Shown: positions 27,454 to 37,052 of the stretch, in pieces
How positions within the stretch are numbered: the first letter of the stretch is position 1
Layout of the letters: each line of letters begins with the position of its first letter
Source of the DNA: Bacillus sp. UNC41MFS5
GTDB lineage: Bacteria > Bacillota > Bacilli > Bacillales_B > DSM-18226
Direction of reading: 5' to 3'
Assembly: GCF_000686805.1 (NCBI RefSeq)
Contig: NZ_KK366018.1
Coordinates: 347,759-411,758 of the forward strand
Length of the DNA stretch: 64,000 nt
The notes under the pieces: generated by a model
Told to the model about the DNA's origin: nothing
What the model saw: the letters and a program-made list of their open reading frames with translations, nothing else
The model's database searches: none
Made by a program: the position numbers and the translations under genes

Positions 27454-27882
27454 ATGGAAGATTTTATCGAAACAGTTTATTTCTTAGAAAATCCTGAGAA
27501 GAATATTACTAAATTCGCAACTGGCACCCAGCTGCGCTATGAGGACGTAATAAAAGAGGTATTTGGCGTAGCGTGTATTAATGATTTGCATATGATGCTT
27601 CAATACAATAAAAGCTTTCAAACAAGTATTTGTAACACCCATGGAATTAGTGAAAAGAAGCTAACGCTTGATATAATCCTTCGTGTTGCTTCAAAACTAG
27701 ACATGCTTCGTCTAAAGAAGCAACTGCTCGATCAACAATATGATAAAATGATTGATGAAACACACCAAAAAGGTAATTTGCCGATTGACCGCCCATTCGA
27801 TGAAACAATTAAACTCCAAGAAGGAATTTTTCAGTGGGATGACAGCAATTTTTCATATAACGCAATTAAACCAGGTGCCTGA
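27454..27882 (+). CDS. Orphan protein, 142 aa, ending inside a dispersed repeat
   Basis: I do not recognise this protein. It is soluble, helical, with no signal peptide, two Cys (about 40 and 59) and a charged helix around residues 75-105 (VASKLDMLRLKKQLLDQQYDKM). The ATG follows AAAGGGTG. The last residues (KPGA) and the TGA stop are formed by the 13-bp repeat GGTGCCTGACACC at 27874-27886, so the original C-terminus may have been altered by repeat insertion. Confidence 0.65.
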   Translation: MEDFIETVYFLENPEKNITKFATGTQLRYEDVIKEVFGVACINDLHMMLQYNKSFQTSICNTHGISEKKLTLDIILRVASKLDMLRLKKQLLDQQYDKMIDETHQKGNLPIDRPFDETIKLQEGIFQWDDSNFSYNAIKPGA

Positions 27883-27886
27883 CACC
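27874..27886. repeat. Dispersed motif copy supplying a stop codon
   Basis: GGTGCCTGACACC; the internal TGA is the stop of the 27454 gene. Confidence 0.85.
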
Positions 27887-27921
27887 TTTGTGGTTAATAA
27901 ACTAACTAACAAAGGCTAGGT
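27883..27921 (+). terminator. Terminator partly formed by the repeat
   Basis: CACCTTTG (27883-27890) pairs with CAAAG and GGTG further right with a four-base bulge, and a T7 run follows. The left arm comes from the dispersed repeat. Confidence 0.55.
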
Positions 27922-27971
27922 GCCTTTTTTTCTTTACAGACTTGTTCCATTCATCAATTCCTCATAATAAC

Positions 27972-28003
27972 AAAAACCTCCCATCTGCTTTGATAGGAGG
28001 TTT
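27972..28003 (-). terminator. Terminator of the proline dehydrogenase gene
   Basis: AAACCTCC (27974-27981) pairs with GGAGGTTT (27996-28003), with TTTTTG after the stem in the minus direction. Confidence 0.8.
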
Positions 28004-28040
28004 ACATTTCCTTAATGAATCTTGTATGCGCTTTAATTTT

Positions 28041-29024
28041 TTACTGACGTTTTTTCTTATCTGCCTTAGTCAATCTTCCTAATAAAAACGCCCCTGCGGC
28101 AACACCGAGCACGGTATTCGTTTTTTTGTTAAAGACTTGCTTCGCAACAAGATTTAAGTTTTGAGGTCGTTCGGCAAGACGTCTCATGAAATAACCGTAC
28201 CAATCATTTCCAAAAGGAACATACGTACAGAAGTTATAGCCTTCACTAGCCAGCTGCAACTGCATTTCTTTTCTAAACCCATAAAGCATTTGGAACTCAA
28301 ATTTGTCATTCGGAATATCGTGCTTCTTCACAAATTCTTTCACATGATTAATAATCCGATGATCATGTGTTGCAATCGAAGTGAATTTCCCATTTAACAA
28401 ATGCCATTCGACAATCTTAATAAAGTTCGCATCAATATCTTTCTTATCTTGATAGGCGATTTCTGCAGACTCTTTATAAGCACCTTTTACAAGACGAATG
28501 CGGAAATTTTGATATCTTTCAAGGTATTCTTGCGCTTTGTGGAAATAGGACTGAATCACTGTACCGACATTATTATACTCTAACGATAGGTCGTCCAATA
28601 AATTAAAGGTTGGTTCAAGGTGTTTGAAGTCCTCCATATCAATATTGACAAAAATATCAAATTGATGTGCTTTATCAACGATTTCTCTTACATTATTTAA
28701 ACAAAATTGATAATCAATATCTAATCCTACCTGCGTTGGTTTTAAGGAAATATGTGCATCCACTTTATGCTCATGAATCGCATCGATGACGTTAAGAATT
28801 TGTTCTTTTGCTTGGGTCGCCTCTTCTTCTTTAAAAACAAATTCTCCTAAGTTATCAACCGTACATGAAATACCATGTGCATTCAGGTCTTTAATACTTT
28901 GAATGACTTCAGGTATATTTGTACCAGCTACGACGCTTTGTGCCCCTAGTTTTAAGCCATATTTCTTAGCTGTGCTATTTAAAAATTGATTTTGTGATAA
29001 GCCCATAAAAATGTCTTTCAACAT
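28041..29024 (-). CDS. Proline dehydrogenase
   Basis: 327 residues, the short monofunctional form typical of Firmicutes. The TIM-barrel blocks are present: DNLGEFV near the start, VNIDMEDF, RIRLVKGAYKE, IATHDHRII, FEFQMLYGFR and YVPFGNDWYGYFMRRLAERPQN, the last holding the proline-binding YxxRRxxE. It oxidises proline to pyrroline-5-carboxylate with FAD, passing electrons to the quinone pool. The P5C dehydrogenase gene is not adjacent. An extended -10 box with an overlapping cre-like site lies upstream, so glucose repression is likely. Confidence 0.93.
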   Translation of the reverse strand: MLKDIFMGLSQNQFLNSTAKKYGLKLGAQSVVAGTNIPEVIQSIKDLNAHGISCTVDNLGEFVFKEEEATQAKEQILNVIDAIHEHKVDAHISLKPTQVGLDIDYQFCLNNVREIVDKAHQFDIFVNIDMEDFKHLEPTFNLLDDLSLEYNNVGTVIQSYFHKAQEYLERYQNFRIRLVKGAYKESAEIAYQDKKDIDANFIKIVEWHLLNGKFTSIATHDHRIINHVKEFVKKHDIPNDKFEFQMLYGFRKEMQLQLASEGYNFCTYVPFGNDWYGYFMRRLAERPQNLNLVAKQVFNKKTNTVLGVAAGAFLLGRLTKADKKKRQ

Positions 29025-29056
29025 AGCGATTACCCCTTGCTGTTGTTTTTACCATC

Positions 29057-29075
29057 ATTATAGCATACGCTTTCA
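29057..29075 (-). promoter_or_regulatory. Extended -10 promoter overlapped by a cre-like site (proline dehydrogenase)
   Basis: On the minus strand TGCTATAAT is an extended -10 (TATAAT at 29057-29062). TGAAAGCGTATGCT at 29062-29075 matches cre at 13 of 14 positions and overlaps it, which would let CcpA block polymerase. Confidence 0.55.
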
Positions 29076-29148
29076 TTAATATTTATTTTGCGAATTTTCC
29101 AACTTAAACGCCTTCCTGAAAGGATAATCCAGCGTCCTGCAAGTCGCA

Positions 29149-29175
29149 CAAAAAACAGCCCGAAGGCTGCTTTTT
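29149..29175 (-). terminator. Terminator of the nar operon, UUCG loop
   Basis: CAGCC and GGCTG close a TTCG tetraloop in the minus direction, followed by a T6 run. It is 31 bases past narI. Confidence 0.9.
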
Positions 29176-29189
29176 CAGACGTTTCTTGT

Positions 29190-29202
29190 GGTGTCAGGCA
29201 CC
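29190..29202. repeat. Dispersed motif copy after narI
   Basis: GGTGTCAGGCACC, three bases from the narI stop codon and before the operon terminator. Confidence 0.8.
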
Positions 29203-29205
29203 ATA

Positions 29206-29901
29206 TTAGCTTTTATCGTACCCATCGCGTGACCGGTATTGCTGCGGAGCACGAGTTGGATAGCGTGCTGGAAAACTAAACATATGGACGAGTTGTGTAA
29301 ACGGAATGGATGCGAACAGTATGAATGACAACACAACATGGACCTTGAATATGGGGGGGATCCCCACCATAAGCTCTGAGAGCGGCTGAAAGGTGAACAA
29401 ACTCCGAAACCACGGACCAATCGTTAATCGATATTCGTAAGCTACCACTGTGTAACTATATATGAGGGTCATGTAGGTGCCAATGGCCGCGATAATAAGT
29501 AATAGCACAATCGTGAAATAATCACCAAAGGTCGTATGAACACGGACCTTTGGAAAAGAGAACTTCCGAATAATCATGACCACTAGGCCGATGACAACCA
29601 TAAGTCCTGCAACCCCACCGCCTGCAATTGCACCAAAATGATAAAGATGTTCACTAACTCCTATTGCTTCATAGAACCCAATTGGAATTAAGACACCCAT
29701 TATATGTCCAATAAAGGCAAAAATAATACCATAATGGAAAAGGACTGAACCCAAACGCAGCCATTTTTTTTCAAAAATTTCTGTTGAAGGGGCATACCAG
29801 CTTTTTCCTCGAAAAATAAAGCGATAAAATGTCCCAACGATGAGAATGGCACCGCATATATATGGAAAAATCGTCCACCAAAAACTGAATTCCATCTCCA
29901 A
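29206..29901 (-). CDS. narI: Respiratory nitrate reductase gamma subunit
   Basis: 231 residues with five transmembrane helices. It is the membrane cytochrome b that takes electrons from menaquinol and passes them to NarH. The haem-ligand histidines are visible in LFHYGIIFAFIGHIMG, KVHVVLSF and LVHMFSFP. It is the last gene of the nar operon, 99 bases after narJ, and ends in PxRAPQQYRSR, typical of Bacillus NarI. Confidence 0.95.
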   Translation of the reverse strand: MEMEFSFWWTIFPYICGAILIVGTFYRFIFRGKSWYAPSTEIFEKKWLRLGSVLFHYGIIFAFIGHIMGVLIPIGFYEAIGVSEHLYHFGAIAGGGVAGLMVVIGLVVMIIRKFSFPKVRVHTTFGDYFTIVLLLIIAAIGTYMTLIYSYTVVAYEYRLTIGPWFRSLFTFQPLSELMVGIPPIFKVHVVLSFILFASIPFTQLVHMFSFPARYPTRAPQQYRSRDGYDKS

Positions 29902-30000
29902 CCTCCTTCGTAGACTAACTTAGAAGCAACTGAATTACCCGCTTAATACGCGGTTTCAAAGAGCAATTCCCCCTTTAAAACCTGCCTATCCATTCACTTA

Positions 30001-30603
30001 CTAACGATACATGACAGGATAAGGAAGTTCATCCAAATCGGCTTCCTCCCGTTCATTTTCCAATAAAATAAGTTCCTCTTTTCCAGGCACCTCAAAAACA
30101 AACATCATCAAGAGATCAATGGCTTTGTAATAAGGATTGCCCTCTGGGAGGTTGTTTAATAGTCGCTGGATAGCAACGGATAATCGCCGCGAAAGTCTGA
30201 TGAAATTTTCTTCCTCCGGTGCCGTGGCCACAAGCTCTAATAGCATTGGAATGTAATCAGCCAATTCCTTGCCTTCATATTCAAAGCCGCCTTCACAAAT
30301 GAGCTTTTGCAGTTTAATTAAGGCAGCACCCCGCTTCCGGCTGTCTCCAAGTTCATGAGCGGTCAAATAAAGGCTGGTTTTTTCCTTATAATCAAATGTT
30401 TCTACATATAGTTCTTGCAGTTCCTTTTGTTCCATCTTGAAAAGAGGAAAAATCCTCGCTTCAATTTCGTTTCGAATTTCCTCCGAAGTAATATGTGCTT
30501 TTACAAATTCCTTAATCATTGACCGTTCTTTAAAAAATTCATCATTGGGATAATCTAATATTCTCGACATGATGACTAAAATAGCCGAACCATCATTTGT
30601 CAT
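30001..30603 (-). CDS. narJ: Nitrate reductase assembly chaperone
   Basis: 200 residues, all helical. NarJ binds apo-NarG and controls cofactor insertion and membrane attachment. Family blocks are [36 protein letters not shown] and [11 protein letters not shown]. The start overlaps the narH stop by four bases, so expression is coupled. Confidence 0.94.
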   Translation of the reverse strand: MTNDGSAILVIMSRILDYPNDEFFKERSMIKEFVKAHITSEEIRNEIEARIFPLFKMEQKELQELYVETFDYKEKTSLYLTAHELGDSRKRGAALIKLQKLICEGGFEYEGKELADYIPMLLELVATAPEEENFIRLSRRLSVAIQRLLNNLPEGNPYYKAIDLLMMFVFEVPGKEELILLENEREEADLDELPYPVMYR

Positions 30604-32102
30604 TGACTCTCACTTCTTTCAAATGGATAGGTGACCATTCCTTCGGCTGGAGCCAGATCTTCGATGCTGCATGAACCCTGCTTATAATGTAAATCCCCAT
30701 CCATTTCACGGCGGCCGGTTGGAATGACAAATCGTTCGTTATATTTGGCAACTGCAAGTAAACGAGCCATTTCTTCAAGTTCCTCGCCCGTTGTTTTCGC
30801 TTCTTCTAAGAGCTTGCTGACTTTCAGTTCATCTGCACCGCCAACTGTTTTTGCACGCATATATACACGCATCGCTGCCATTTTCAACAATACTCTGCGA
30901 ATCACCTCGGTATCATCTGCTGTTAATAACGACGCTAAATACTCCATCGGGATCCGCATTTGATCCACTGCAGGGATATAACCATCCGCGCTTAACTCAT
31001 TTTCATTGGTAATATGATTCATAATCGGGCTGAGCGGAGGAACATACCAAACCATTGGTAATGTCCGATATTCAGGGTGAAGCGGCAACGCAATCTTCCA
31101 CTTCATCGCCATTTTATAGACTGGGGATGCCTGTGCACTTTGAATCCAGCTATGATTGATTCCCTGTTTTTCCGCTTCCGCAATTACCTCTGGGTCAAAT
31201 GGATCTAGAAAGACGGAAAGTTGTGCTTCATATAATTCCTTCGGATCCTTAACGGAGGCCGCCTCTTTCACCCTGTCGGCATCATATAAAACAACTCCAA
31301 TATAGCGGATACGACCAACGCAGGTTTCCGAGCAAATTGTTGGAAGACCTGCTTCGGTCCTTGGATAGCAAAAATTACATTTCTCTGCTTTATGGGTATT
31401 CCAATTGTAATACACCTTATGGTACGGGCAGCCATTCATACAAAAACGCCAGCCCCGGCAGGCATCCTGGTCGACAAGTACAATTCCGTCTTCATCCCTC
31501 TTGTACAATGCGCCTGAAGGACAAGATGCAACACAGGAAGGATTGAGGCAATGCTCACAAATCCGCGGTAAATACATCATGAACGTTTTCTCATATTCCA
31601 TTGCAATGTGTTCCTGAAGCTTTTGGACATTGGGATCCATTGGTACTACTTCCTTACCGCCCGCCAAATCATCATCCCAGTTTGGTCCCCATTCAGGTTT
31701 ATCCATATACTGTCCTGTAATCATTGACTTCGGCCGGGCTACAGGTAAATTTTCTTTCTTTGGACTTTTATGCAAATGTTGAAAATCATACGTCCACGGC
31801 TCGTAAAAGTCATCTATTTCTGCCATATTGGGATTGTAAAAAATATTTGCCAGTTTCGAGATTGGCCCGCCTGCTCTTAAATGTAATCTGCCATTACGAA
31901 GGACCCAGCCGCCTTTATAGCGATCGGTATTTTCCCATTCCTTTGGATACCCTGGCCCTGGACGCGTTTCCACATTGTTATACCAGACGTACTCCATCCC
32001 AGGACGGTTGGTCCAGACATTCTTACACGTAACAGAACAAGTATGACAGCCAATACATTTATCAAGGTGCATGACCATTGCCACTTGTGCTTTAACTTTC
32101 AA
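30600..32102 (-). CDS. narH: Nitrate reductase beta subunit
   Basis: 500 residues carrying the iron-sulfur clusters that link NarI to NarG. Four Cys clusters are visible, including [15 protein letters not shown] near the N-terminus, [17 protein letters not shown] and [15 protein letters not shown], where a Trp replaces one Cys as in other NarH (3Fe-4S site), and CNFCYPR. The start overlaps narG by 11 bases. Confidence 0.96.
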   Translation of the reverse strand: MKVKAQVAMVMHLDKCIGCHTCSVTCKNVWTNRPGMEYVWYNNVETRPGPGYPKEWENTDRYKGGWVLRNGRLHLRAGGPISKLANIFYNPNMAEIDDFYEPWTYDFQHLHKSPKKENLPVARPKSMITGQYMDKPEWGPNWDDDLAGGKEVVPMDPNVQKLQEHIAMEYEKTFMMYLPRICEHCLNPSCVASCPSGALYKRDEDGIVLVDQDACRGWRFCMNGCPYHKVYYNWNTHKAEKCNFCYPRTEAGLPTICSETCVGRIRYIGVVLYDADRVKEAASVKDPKELYEAQLSVFLDPFDPEVIAEAEKQGINHSWIQSAQASPVYKMAMKWKIALPLHPEYRTLPMVWYVPPLSPIMNHITNENELSADGYIPAVDQMRIPMEYLASLLTADDTEVIRRVLLKMAAMRVYMRAKTVGGADELKVSKLLEEAKTTGEELEEMARLLAVAKYNERFVIPTGRREMDGDLHYKQGSCSIEDLAPAEGMVTYPFERSESQ

Positions 32103-35100
32103 GCCAATCGACCTCCTTTAATGGTCGGACAATCGTCAATGTATCTCGCTGACTGCCTGTTGGTCCATAATAATTAAATCCATAGCTCAGTTGTGAATAT
32201 CCGCCAATCATATGAGTCGCTTTCGGGTAAATCCTCGTGACACTGTTATGTGTCCCGCCGCGCGTTTTATTAATCGTATTACCCGGAACGCCCATCGTTC
32301 GATCCTGTGCATGGTGCATATAGACTGCCCCGCGCGGCATCCGGTATGTTAAGACGGCCCTAGCGACAACGACACCATTTCGATTGTAAAGTTCAATCCA
32401 ATCGTTATCCTTAATGCCAATTTCTGCGCCATCCACTTCATTCATCCAAACCACCTGCCAACCTCGGAACAGTTGAATCATATGGGTTGTATCGGTGAAC
32501 ATGGTATGAATGCCCCACTTTTGGTGTGGAGTCATATAACGAAGGGTAATGGATTTCCCTTGATTCTCCACTTCCTTTTCACCTTTAATAAATGGTCCCT
32601 TAGAAATAGGCGGGATATACAATGGAAGTCCCTCGCCGTAATCAAGCATAACTTCATGATCAAGGTAAAAACTTTGCCGCCCTGTGAGTGTATGCCACGG
32701 AATATGGTATTCCTTATTGACTGTGAATGGCGAATAACGACGGTTATCGTTCTCAAGGCCGCTCCAAACAGGGGTGGATATGGCCTGACGGGGCTGGATG
32801 GTTAATGCATCTAACGTATAGTCCTCTTCCTCACGGCCTTCTGAAATGTGAGCAAGCTTTTTACCCGTTTTTGCTTCCATTGACTTCCAGCCTTCAACCG
32901 CCCGTTTCCCGTTAGTAGCCCCTGACATTAAGAGAATCGCATTGATTGCTTTTTTATCCGTGTATAAGTCAGGATAGCCTTTTCCAATCCCTTCATGCTT
33001 AGATGGTCCAAGTCGGTCCATTAACTCCTTATACACTTTATCGCCTGGAATTCGTACACCCTTTGTTCCATATCCGTTTTTAATATTAGGACCAACCGTA
33101 ATCCACATATCATACACATGTGGATAATCCCGTTTCAAAATCGTAAAGTTAGGCATTGTTTTTCCAGGGACCGCTTCCACTTCTCCTTTGCGCCAGTCTT
33201 TCACTTTTCCAAAGGGCTGGGCAATTTCATTAATCGTGTCATGGGCTAGCGGTGACATAATAAGGTCCTCTTGTGCGGGAAGATGTTCCTTGGCAAGTTC
33301 GGAGAATTCCTTCGCAATTTCTCTGAATGCATCCCAATCACTTCGTGTATCCCATGGCGGGTTAATCGCTGCATTAAATGGGTGAACAAATGGATGCAGG
33401 TCTGTACTGCTGATATCATGTTTTTCATACCATGTCGCGGCAGGCAGAATGATATCTGAGAAAAGTCCTGAACTGGTCATGCGAAAATCCATACTAACAA
33501 ACAGATCAGTCTTTCCTTCAGGCGGAATCTCGGTAATATTCACATCTTTTGGCTGCCACGAGTTTTCAACCTCTGAAAGGACGGAATCCTTTGAGCCAAT
33601 TAGATGTTTCACAAAGTATTCGTGCCCCTTTCCACTGTCACCAAGCAAATTCGAGCGCCAGTTAAAAAACACACGCGGAAAATTACGCGGGTCATTTGGA
33701 TTTTCAATCGCAAAATCGAGCTTACCTTCTTTTAACTGTTTCGCTACATCTTCAATCAAAACAAGGTCGTTAACTGTGCGTGACCTCGCTTCCTTCATTA
33801 CTTCCAATGAATTTTGCGAAAGCTGTGGAAAGCTTGGCAGCCAGCCTAAGCGTGCTGACATCGCATTAAAGTCAGCGGGGTGCATTTTTGCATATTCGCT
33901 TCCCCAGTCAGTTTGGGCATCGTTGGCATCATATTCATAGCGAAATTGTTCCGTCGCAAAATAAAAGAATGATGTCCCGTTCATAAAACGGGGTGACTTC
34001 ACCCAATCATTTGCAAACGCAATCTGCCCAAACCCTTCCAAAGGGCGGACTTTTTCTTGTCCCACATAATGAGCCCAGCCGCCGCCATTTACTCCTTGTG
34101 AACCTGTTAATAAAACAAGGTTTAGGATTGAACGGTAAATTTGATCACTATGGAACCAGTGATTCGTTCCACCACCCATGGCAATCATGGATTTCCCATT
34201 TGTACGCGCTGCGTTATCAGCAAATTCTCTAGCTACCTGGATGACATGGGATTTGTTTACACCGGTAATACTCTCCTGCCAAGCAGGTGTATAGGGATTG
34301 TTTTCATCGTTATAATCTGATGGATAATTTCCTTCCAACCCTCTGTTTACTCCCACATGAGCAAGCATGAGATCATAGACAGTCGTTACAAGCAGTTCAT
34401 TTCCATCTTGGTCCTTCATCCTCTTCACAGGAACACCACGCTTGTTCGTTCCTCCCTCTTTTTCAGCAAAATAAGGGAATTCGACTAGCGCAACATCATC
34501 TTTTTCATCCAAAAAACTAAGCTTCGGATCTATTTCCAATCCATCTTCTGCTGTCATATCTAAATTCCACTTGTTGCCCTCATCCCAACGAAACCCTTGA
34601 CTGCCATTAGGGATCGCAAAATTCTTGAGATTTTCATCCCAAACAACGGTTTTCCATTCGGCTAATTTATCCTCCTGTGAAATATCAGAGGCCCGCAGGA
34701 AACGATCGGAGCGATATCCTCCATCCTTTTTTGTTAACAGGACAAGATAGGGCAAATCCGTGTATTTCTTGGCATAATCAATAAAATAGGGTGTTTGTTT
34801 ATCTACATAAAATTCCTTTAAAATAACATGGGTCATGGCCATGGCAAGGGCACCATCCGTCCCCGCCTTGGCTGGCAGCCACATATCTGCAAATTTTTCA
34901 TATTCTGCATAGTCTGGGCTAACGCCTACTACTTTTGTCCCGTTATAGCGAGATTCCACCATAAAATGGGCATCGGGCGTTCTCGTTTGCGGAATATTTG
35001 TACCCCAAATAATGAAGTATTTGGTGTTATACCAATCACCACTTTCAGGAACATCCGTCTGGTCCCCCCATACTTGTGGTGAGGCTGGAGGAAGATCGGC

Positions 35101-35781
35101 ATACCAATCATAAAAACTTAAAATCGTCCCGCCAATTAATGATAAAAATCGTGTTCCACCAGAATAACTAACCATGGACATCGCAGGGATGGGACTAAAA
35201 CCCACAATGCGATCTGGTCCGTATTTTTTAATCGTATAAATAGTTGAGGCGGCAATGAGTTGGCAAACTTCTTTCCATGTTCCCCTGACAAACCCGCCTT
35301 TACCGCGGGCCTTCACGTACTGTTCACGTTTCTTCGGATCTGTCACAATATTTTCCCAGGCCTCAACCGGGTTACTTGCCCTCGTAAGTTCTTCCTTCCA
35401 TAGAGCAAATAAATCCCCACGCACATACGGGTATTTCACACGAGTGGGGCTATATGTATACCATGAAAAACTGGCACCACGCGGACATCCTCTTGGCTCG
35501 TATTCGGGGAAATCATCACCCGTAGATGGGTAATCTGTTTGCTGGGTTTCCCAAGCAATAATGCCGTCCTTCACATGAATTTTCCAACTGCAGGAACCCG
35601 TACAGTTCACGCCATGGGTCGAACGAACGATTTTATCATGCTGCCAGCGACGGCGATAAACTTCTTCCCAATCTCGTGGACGAGGATTTACTTCGGTCCA
35701 GCCATCATTAATTCGTTCACCGCGTACTAAATGTTTAAGAGAATGGAACAGATTATTTTTTTTAGATTGCATCTCTGTCAC
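32092..35781 (-). CDS. narG: Nitrate reductase alpha (molybdenum) subunit
   Basis: 1229 residues, the molybdopterin catalytic subunit that reduces nitrate to nitrite on the cytoplasmic side. The N-terminal FS0 cluster motif HGVNCTGSCSW has the His and Cys ligands characteristic of NarG. Other family marks are GCPRGASFSWY, SGGTRFLSLIGG, the NYPSDYN segment and QDRTMGVPGN. The N-terminus has no Tat signal beyond the vestigial form usual in NarG. It is full length and intact. Confidence 0.97.
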   Translation of the reverse strand: MTEMQSKKNNLFHSLKHLVRGERINDGWTEVNPRPRDWEEVYRRRWQHDKIVRSTHGVNCTGSCSWKIHVKDGIIAWETQQTDYPSTGDDFPEYEPRGCPRGASFSWYTYSPTRVKYPYVRGDLFALWKEELTRASNPVEAWENIVTDPKKREQYVKARGKGGFVRGTWKEVCQLIAASTIYTIKKYGPDRIVGFSPIPAMSMVSYSGGTRFLSLIGGTILSFYDWYADLPPASPQVWGDQTDVPESGDWYNTKYFIIWGTNIPQTRTPDAHFMVESRYNGTKVVGVSPDYAEYEKFADMWLPAKAGTDGALAMAMTHVILKEFYVDKQTPYFIDYAKKYTDLPYLVLLTKKDGGYRSDRFLRASDISQEDKLAEWKTVVWDENLKNFAIPNGSQGFRWDEGNKWNLDMTAEDGLEIDPKLSFLDEKDDVALVEFPYFAEKEGGTNKRGVPVKRMKDQDGNELLVTTVYDLMLAHVGVNRGLEGNYPSDYNDENNPYTPAWQESITGVNKSHVIQVAREFADNAARTNGKSMIAMGGGTNHWFHSDQIYRSILNLVLLTGSQGVNGGGWAHYVGQEKVRPLEGFGQIAFANDWVKSPRFMNGTSFFYFATEQFRYEYDANDAQTDWGSEYAKMHPADFNAMSARLGWLPSFPQLSQNSLEVMKEARSRTVNDLVLIEDVAKQLKEGKLDFAIENPNDPRNFPRVFFNWRSNLLGDSGKGHEYFVKHLIGSKDSVLSEVENSWQPKDVNITEIPPEGKTDLFVSMDFRMTSSGLFSDIILPAATWYEKHDISSTDLHPFVHPFNAAINPPWDTRSDWDAFREIAKEFSELAKEHLPAQEDLIMSPLAHDTINEIAQPFGKVKDWRKGEVEAVPGKTMPNFTILKRDYPHVYDMWITVGPNIKNGYGTKGVRIPGDKVYKELMDRLGPSKHEGIGKGYPDLYTDKKAINAILLMSGATNGKRAVEGWKSMEAKTGKKLAHISEGREEEDYTLDALTIQPRQAISTPVWSGLENDNRRYSPFTVNKEYHIPWHTLTGRQSFYLDHEVMLDYGEGLPLYIPPISKGPFIKGEKEVENQGKSITLRYMTPHQKWGIHTMFTDTTHMIQLFRGWQVVWMNEVDGAEIGIKDNDWIELYNRNGVVVARAVLTYRMPRGAVYMHHAQDRTMGVPGNTINKTRGGTHNSVTRIYPKATHMIGGYSQLSYGFNYYGPTGSQRDTLTIVRPLKEVDWLES

Positions 35782-36049
35782 CCCTTCTTGTCAGGATATC
35801 AGCCAATGGGTTAAATTCTTCACCCAACAATCGAAACGAGTCATCCCCGCTTTTAAACTCCTCAAGAAAAATCTCCCAACTGGGAGCATTTGCTGCTGCT
35901 AGAATAAGCCTCTGCAATATATTCATATCTTCAATTTCATAGATTTCCTGAATCATTTCACCATTTATAATCCCAAAGCGCATCCTAAGTACAGCAATTA
36001 AATCCTCTCGATCGTCGATAAGCATTGGATCATTTTCAAAGGAAAACAA
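35762..36049 (-). CDS. Unknown small protein encoded before narG
   Basis: 95 residues, acidic and helical, with no recognisable family. Its 3' end overlaps narG by 20 bases, so it is in the same transcript and probably coupled to narG translation. The start is a TTG at 36049 with AGGGAG 12 bases upstream, which is a weak choice; an ATG at 36025 has no site. It is not part of the classical narGHJI set and its role is unknown. Confidence 0.65.
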   Translation of the reverse strand: MFSFENDPMLIDDREDLIAVLRMRFGIINGEMIQEIYEIEDMNILQRLILAAANAPSWEIFLEEFKSGDDSFRLLGEEFNPLADILTRRGDRDAI

Positions 36050-36067
36050 TGGGTTAGTCAGCTCCCT

Positions 36068-36379
36068 CTATAGTTTAATCATTTTGTAATAATTTGAGAT
36101 TAACAGTGATTTACATTTCTCGGCAGCCTCTACAAAAAATTGAACAACCTCAGCATCAGGGACCATCGCTTGTTCAAAGCTAACTTGTGTTGTCATTACC
36201 TGTGAAAATGATTGTGAAAACCGTAAAGTGACTTCATACCCAGATTCATTTTTTTTGAGCGTTCCATGGATATCATAAGGATGGATATGATAACTCGAAA
36301 ATGTGTCTGCCATTTGCTGGTACAACGCTGGTGCGGCAAAACGTAATAACTTTTCCTCTAATTCTGGTCTTTTATTCAT
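36068..36379 (-). CDS. Unknown small protein in the nar operon
   Basis: About 103 residues with no signal peptide. The middle has a beta-rich segment (YEVTLRFSQSFSQVMTTQVSF) between helices. I place the start at the ATG at 36379, with GAGGGTG upstream; the in-frame ATG at 36391 is less well supplied. It lies 18 bases before the next small gene, in the same direction. I do not recognise a family. Position suggests a role in nitrate or NO physiology, which is inference. Confidence 0.65.
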   Translation of the reverse strand: MNKRPELEEKLLRFAAPALYQQMADTFSSYHIHPYDIHGTLKKNESGYEVTLRFSQSFSQVMTTQVSFEQAMVPDAEVVQFFVEAAEKCKSLLISNYYKMIKL

Positions 36380-36418
36380 TTTCACCCTCATTTCCTGTAT
36401 TACCCAAAAATTCCATGC

Positions 36419-36850
36419 TTATTTTTCTCCATCGACCAGAAGTTTATTCATTTCATCTTCATTATGGATTTGATCTATAATGACCAGACTATCTAATAAT
36501 GTAACCATCCGTTGATTTGGTTCATCTGTCTGTAATAGATTTTTCAGATTATCTACAATCCTCCGCATGAGGTCATGATCACGAGTTAATTGGATTACAG
36601 TGGTCAACATATCTGGATTTGCTTCAACAATATCTTTATATAGCCCATCCTCTTCTGCCTCGGCATGTTTCAAAGTACGAGATTCCCAATGCTCAATCGT
36701 AACTTCTATTACCTGTAAGGCTTTTTCCCTGTCACCATCTTCCAGACATTTCTGAAATAATGCTCGTAATTCGATTGCCTCATTTAATGCAGCATCATGA
36801 ATGGACGAGTGCGCATCTTTTTTTCTCAAACTTGGACCTGACAATGTCAC
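36419..36850 (-). CDS. Hemerythrin HHE-domain protein, first gene of the nar operon
   Basis: 143 residues forming a four-helix hemerythrin-like bundle with ligand-type His and Glu in IEHWESRTLKHAEAEEDGLY, TRDHDLMRRI and IHNEDEM. Such proteins bind a di-iron centre and react with oxygen or NO. A GTG at 36850 follows AAAGGAG closely; a TTG at 36844 is possible. Being first in the nar transcript, it may sense or detoxify NO formed during nitrate respiration, but this is inference. Confidence 0.85.
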   Translation of the reverse strand: MTLSGPSLRKKDAHSSIHDAALNEAIELRALFQKCLEDGDREKALQVIEVTIEHWESRTLKHAEAEEDGLYKDIVEANPDMLTTVIQLTRDHDLMRRIVDNLKNLLQTDEPNQRMVTLLDSLVIIDQIHNEDEMNKLLVDGEK

Positions 36851-36960
36851 GTCACTCCTTTCCTATTCCACAATAGTAAGTTACTAAAAATGGAAATCAT
36901 TATAATCTTTTCCATATCACCTATCTATAAACTTAAAAAAAGAGGGGTGTGGCAAAAAAA

Positions 36961-36973
36961 GGTGTCAGGCACT
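36961..36973. repeat. Dispersed motif, variant copy
   Basis: GGTGTCAGGCACT, one base from the common form, just upstream of the yabR-type promoter. Confidence 0.7.
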
Positions 36974-36984
36974 TGATGAAAGAA

Positions 36985-37014
36985 TTGATATTATCCCTAT
37001 CTATTTGTTATAAT
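36985..37014 (+). promoter_or_regulatory. Sigma-A promoter of the YabR-type gene
   Basis: TTGATA (36985-36990) and TATAAT (37009-37014) with an 18-base spacer, 38 bases before the start codon. Confidence 0.7.
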
Positions 37015-37052
37015 GAGGTGGTTGTAACATTATTGAGGAGGAACATTTTTTT

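Noticed and set aside
33449..33940. 163-codon plus-strand frame
   Set aside because: Antisense to narG in a long conserved coding region; no start signal.
36851..37052. Fnr or ResD site before the nar operon
   Set aside because: I looked for TGTGA-N6-TCACA-type sites in this region and found none that fits.
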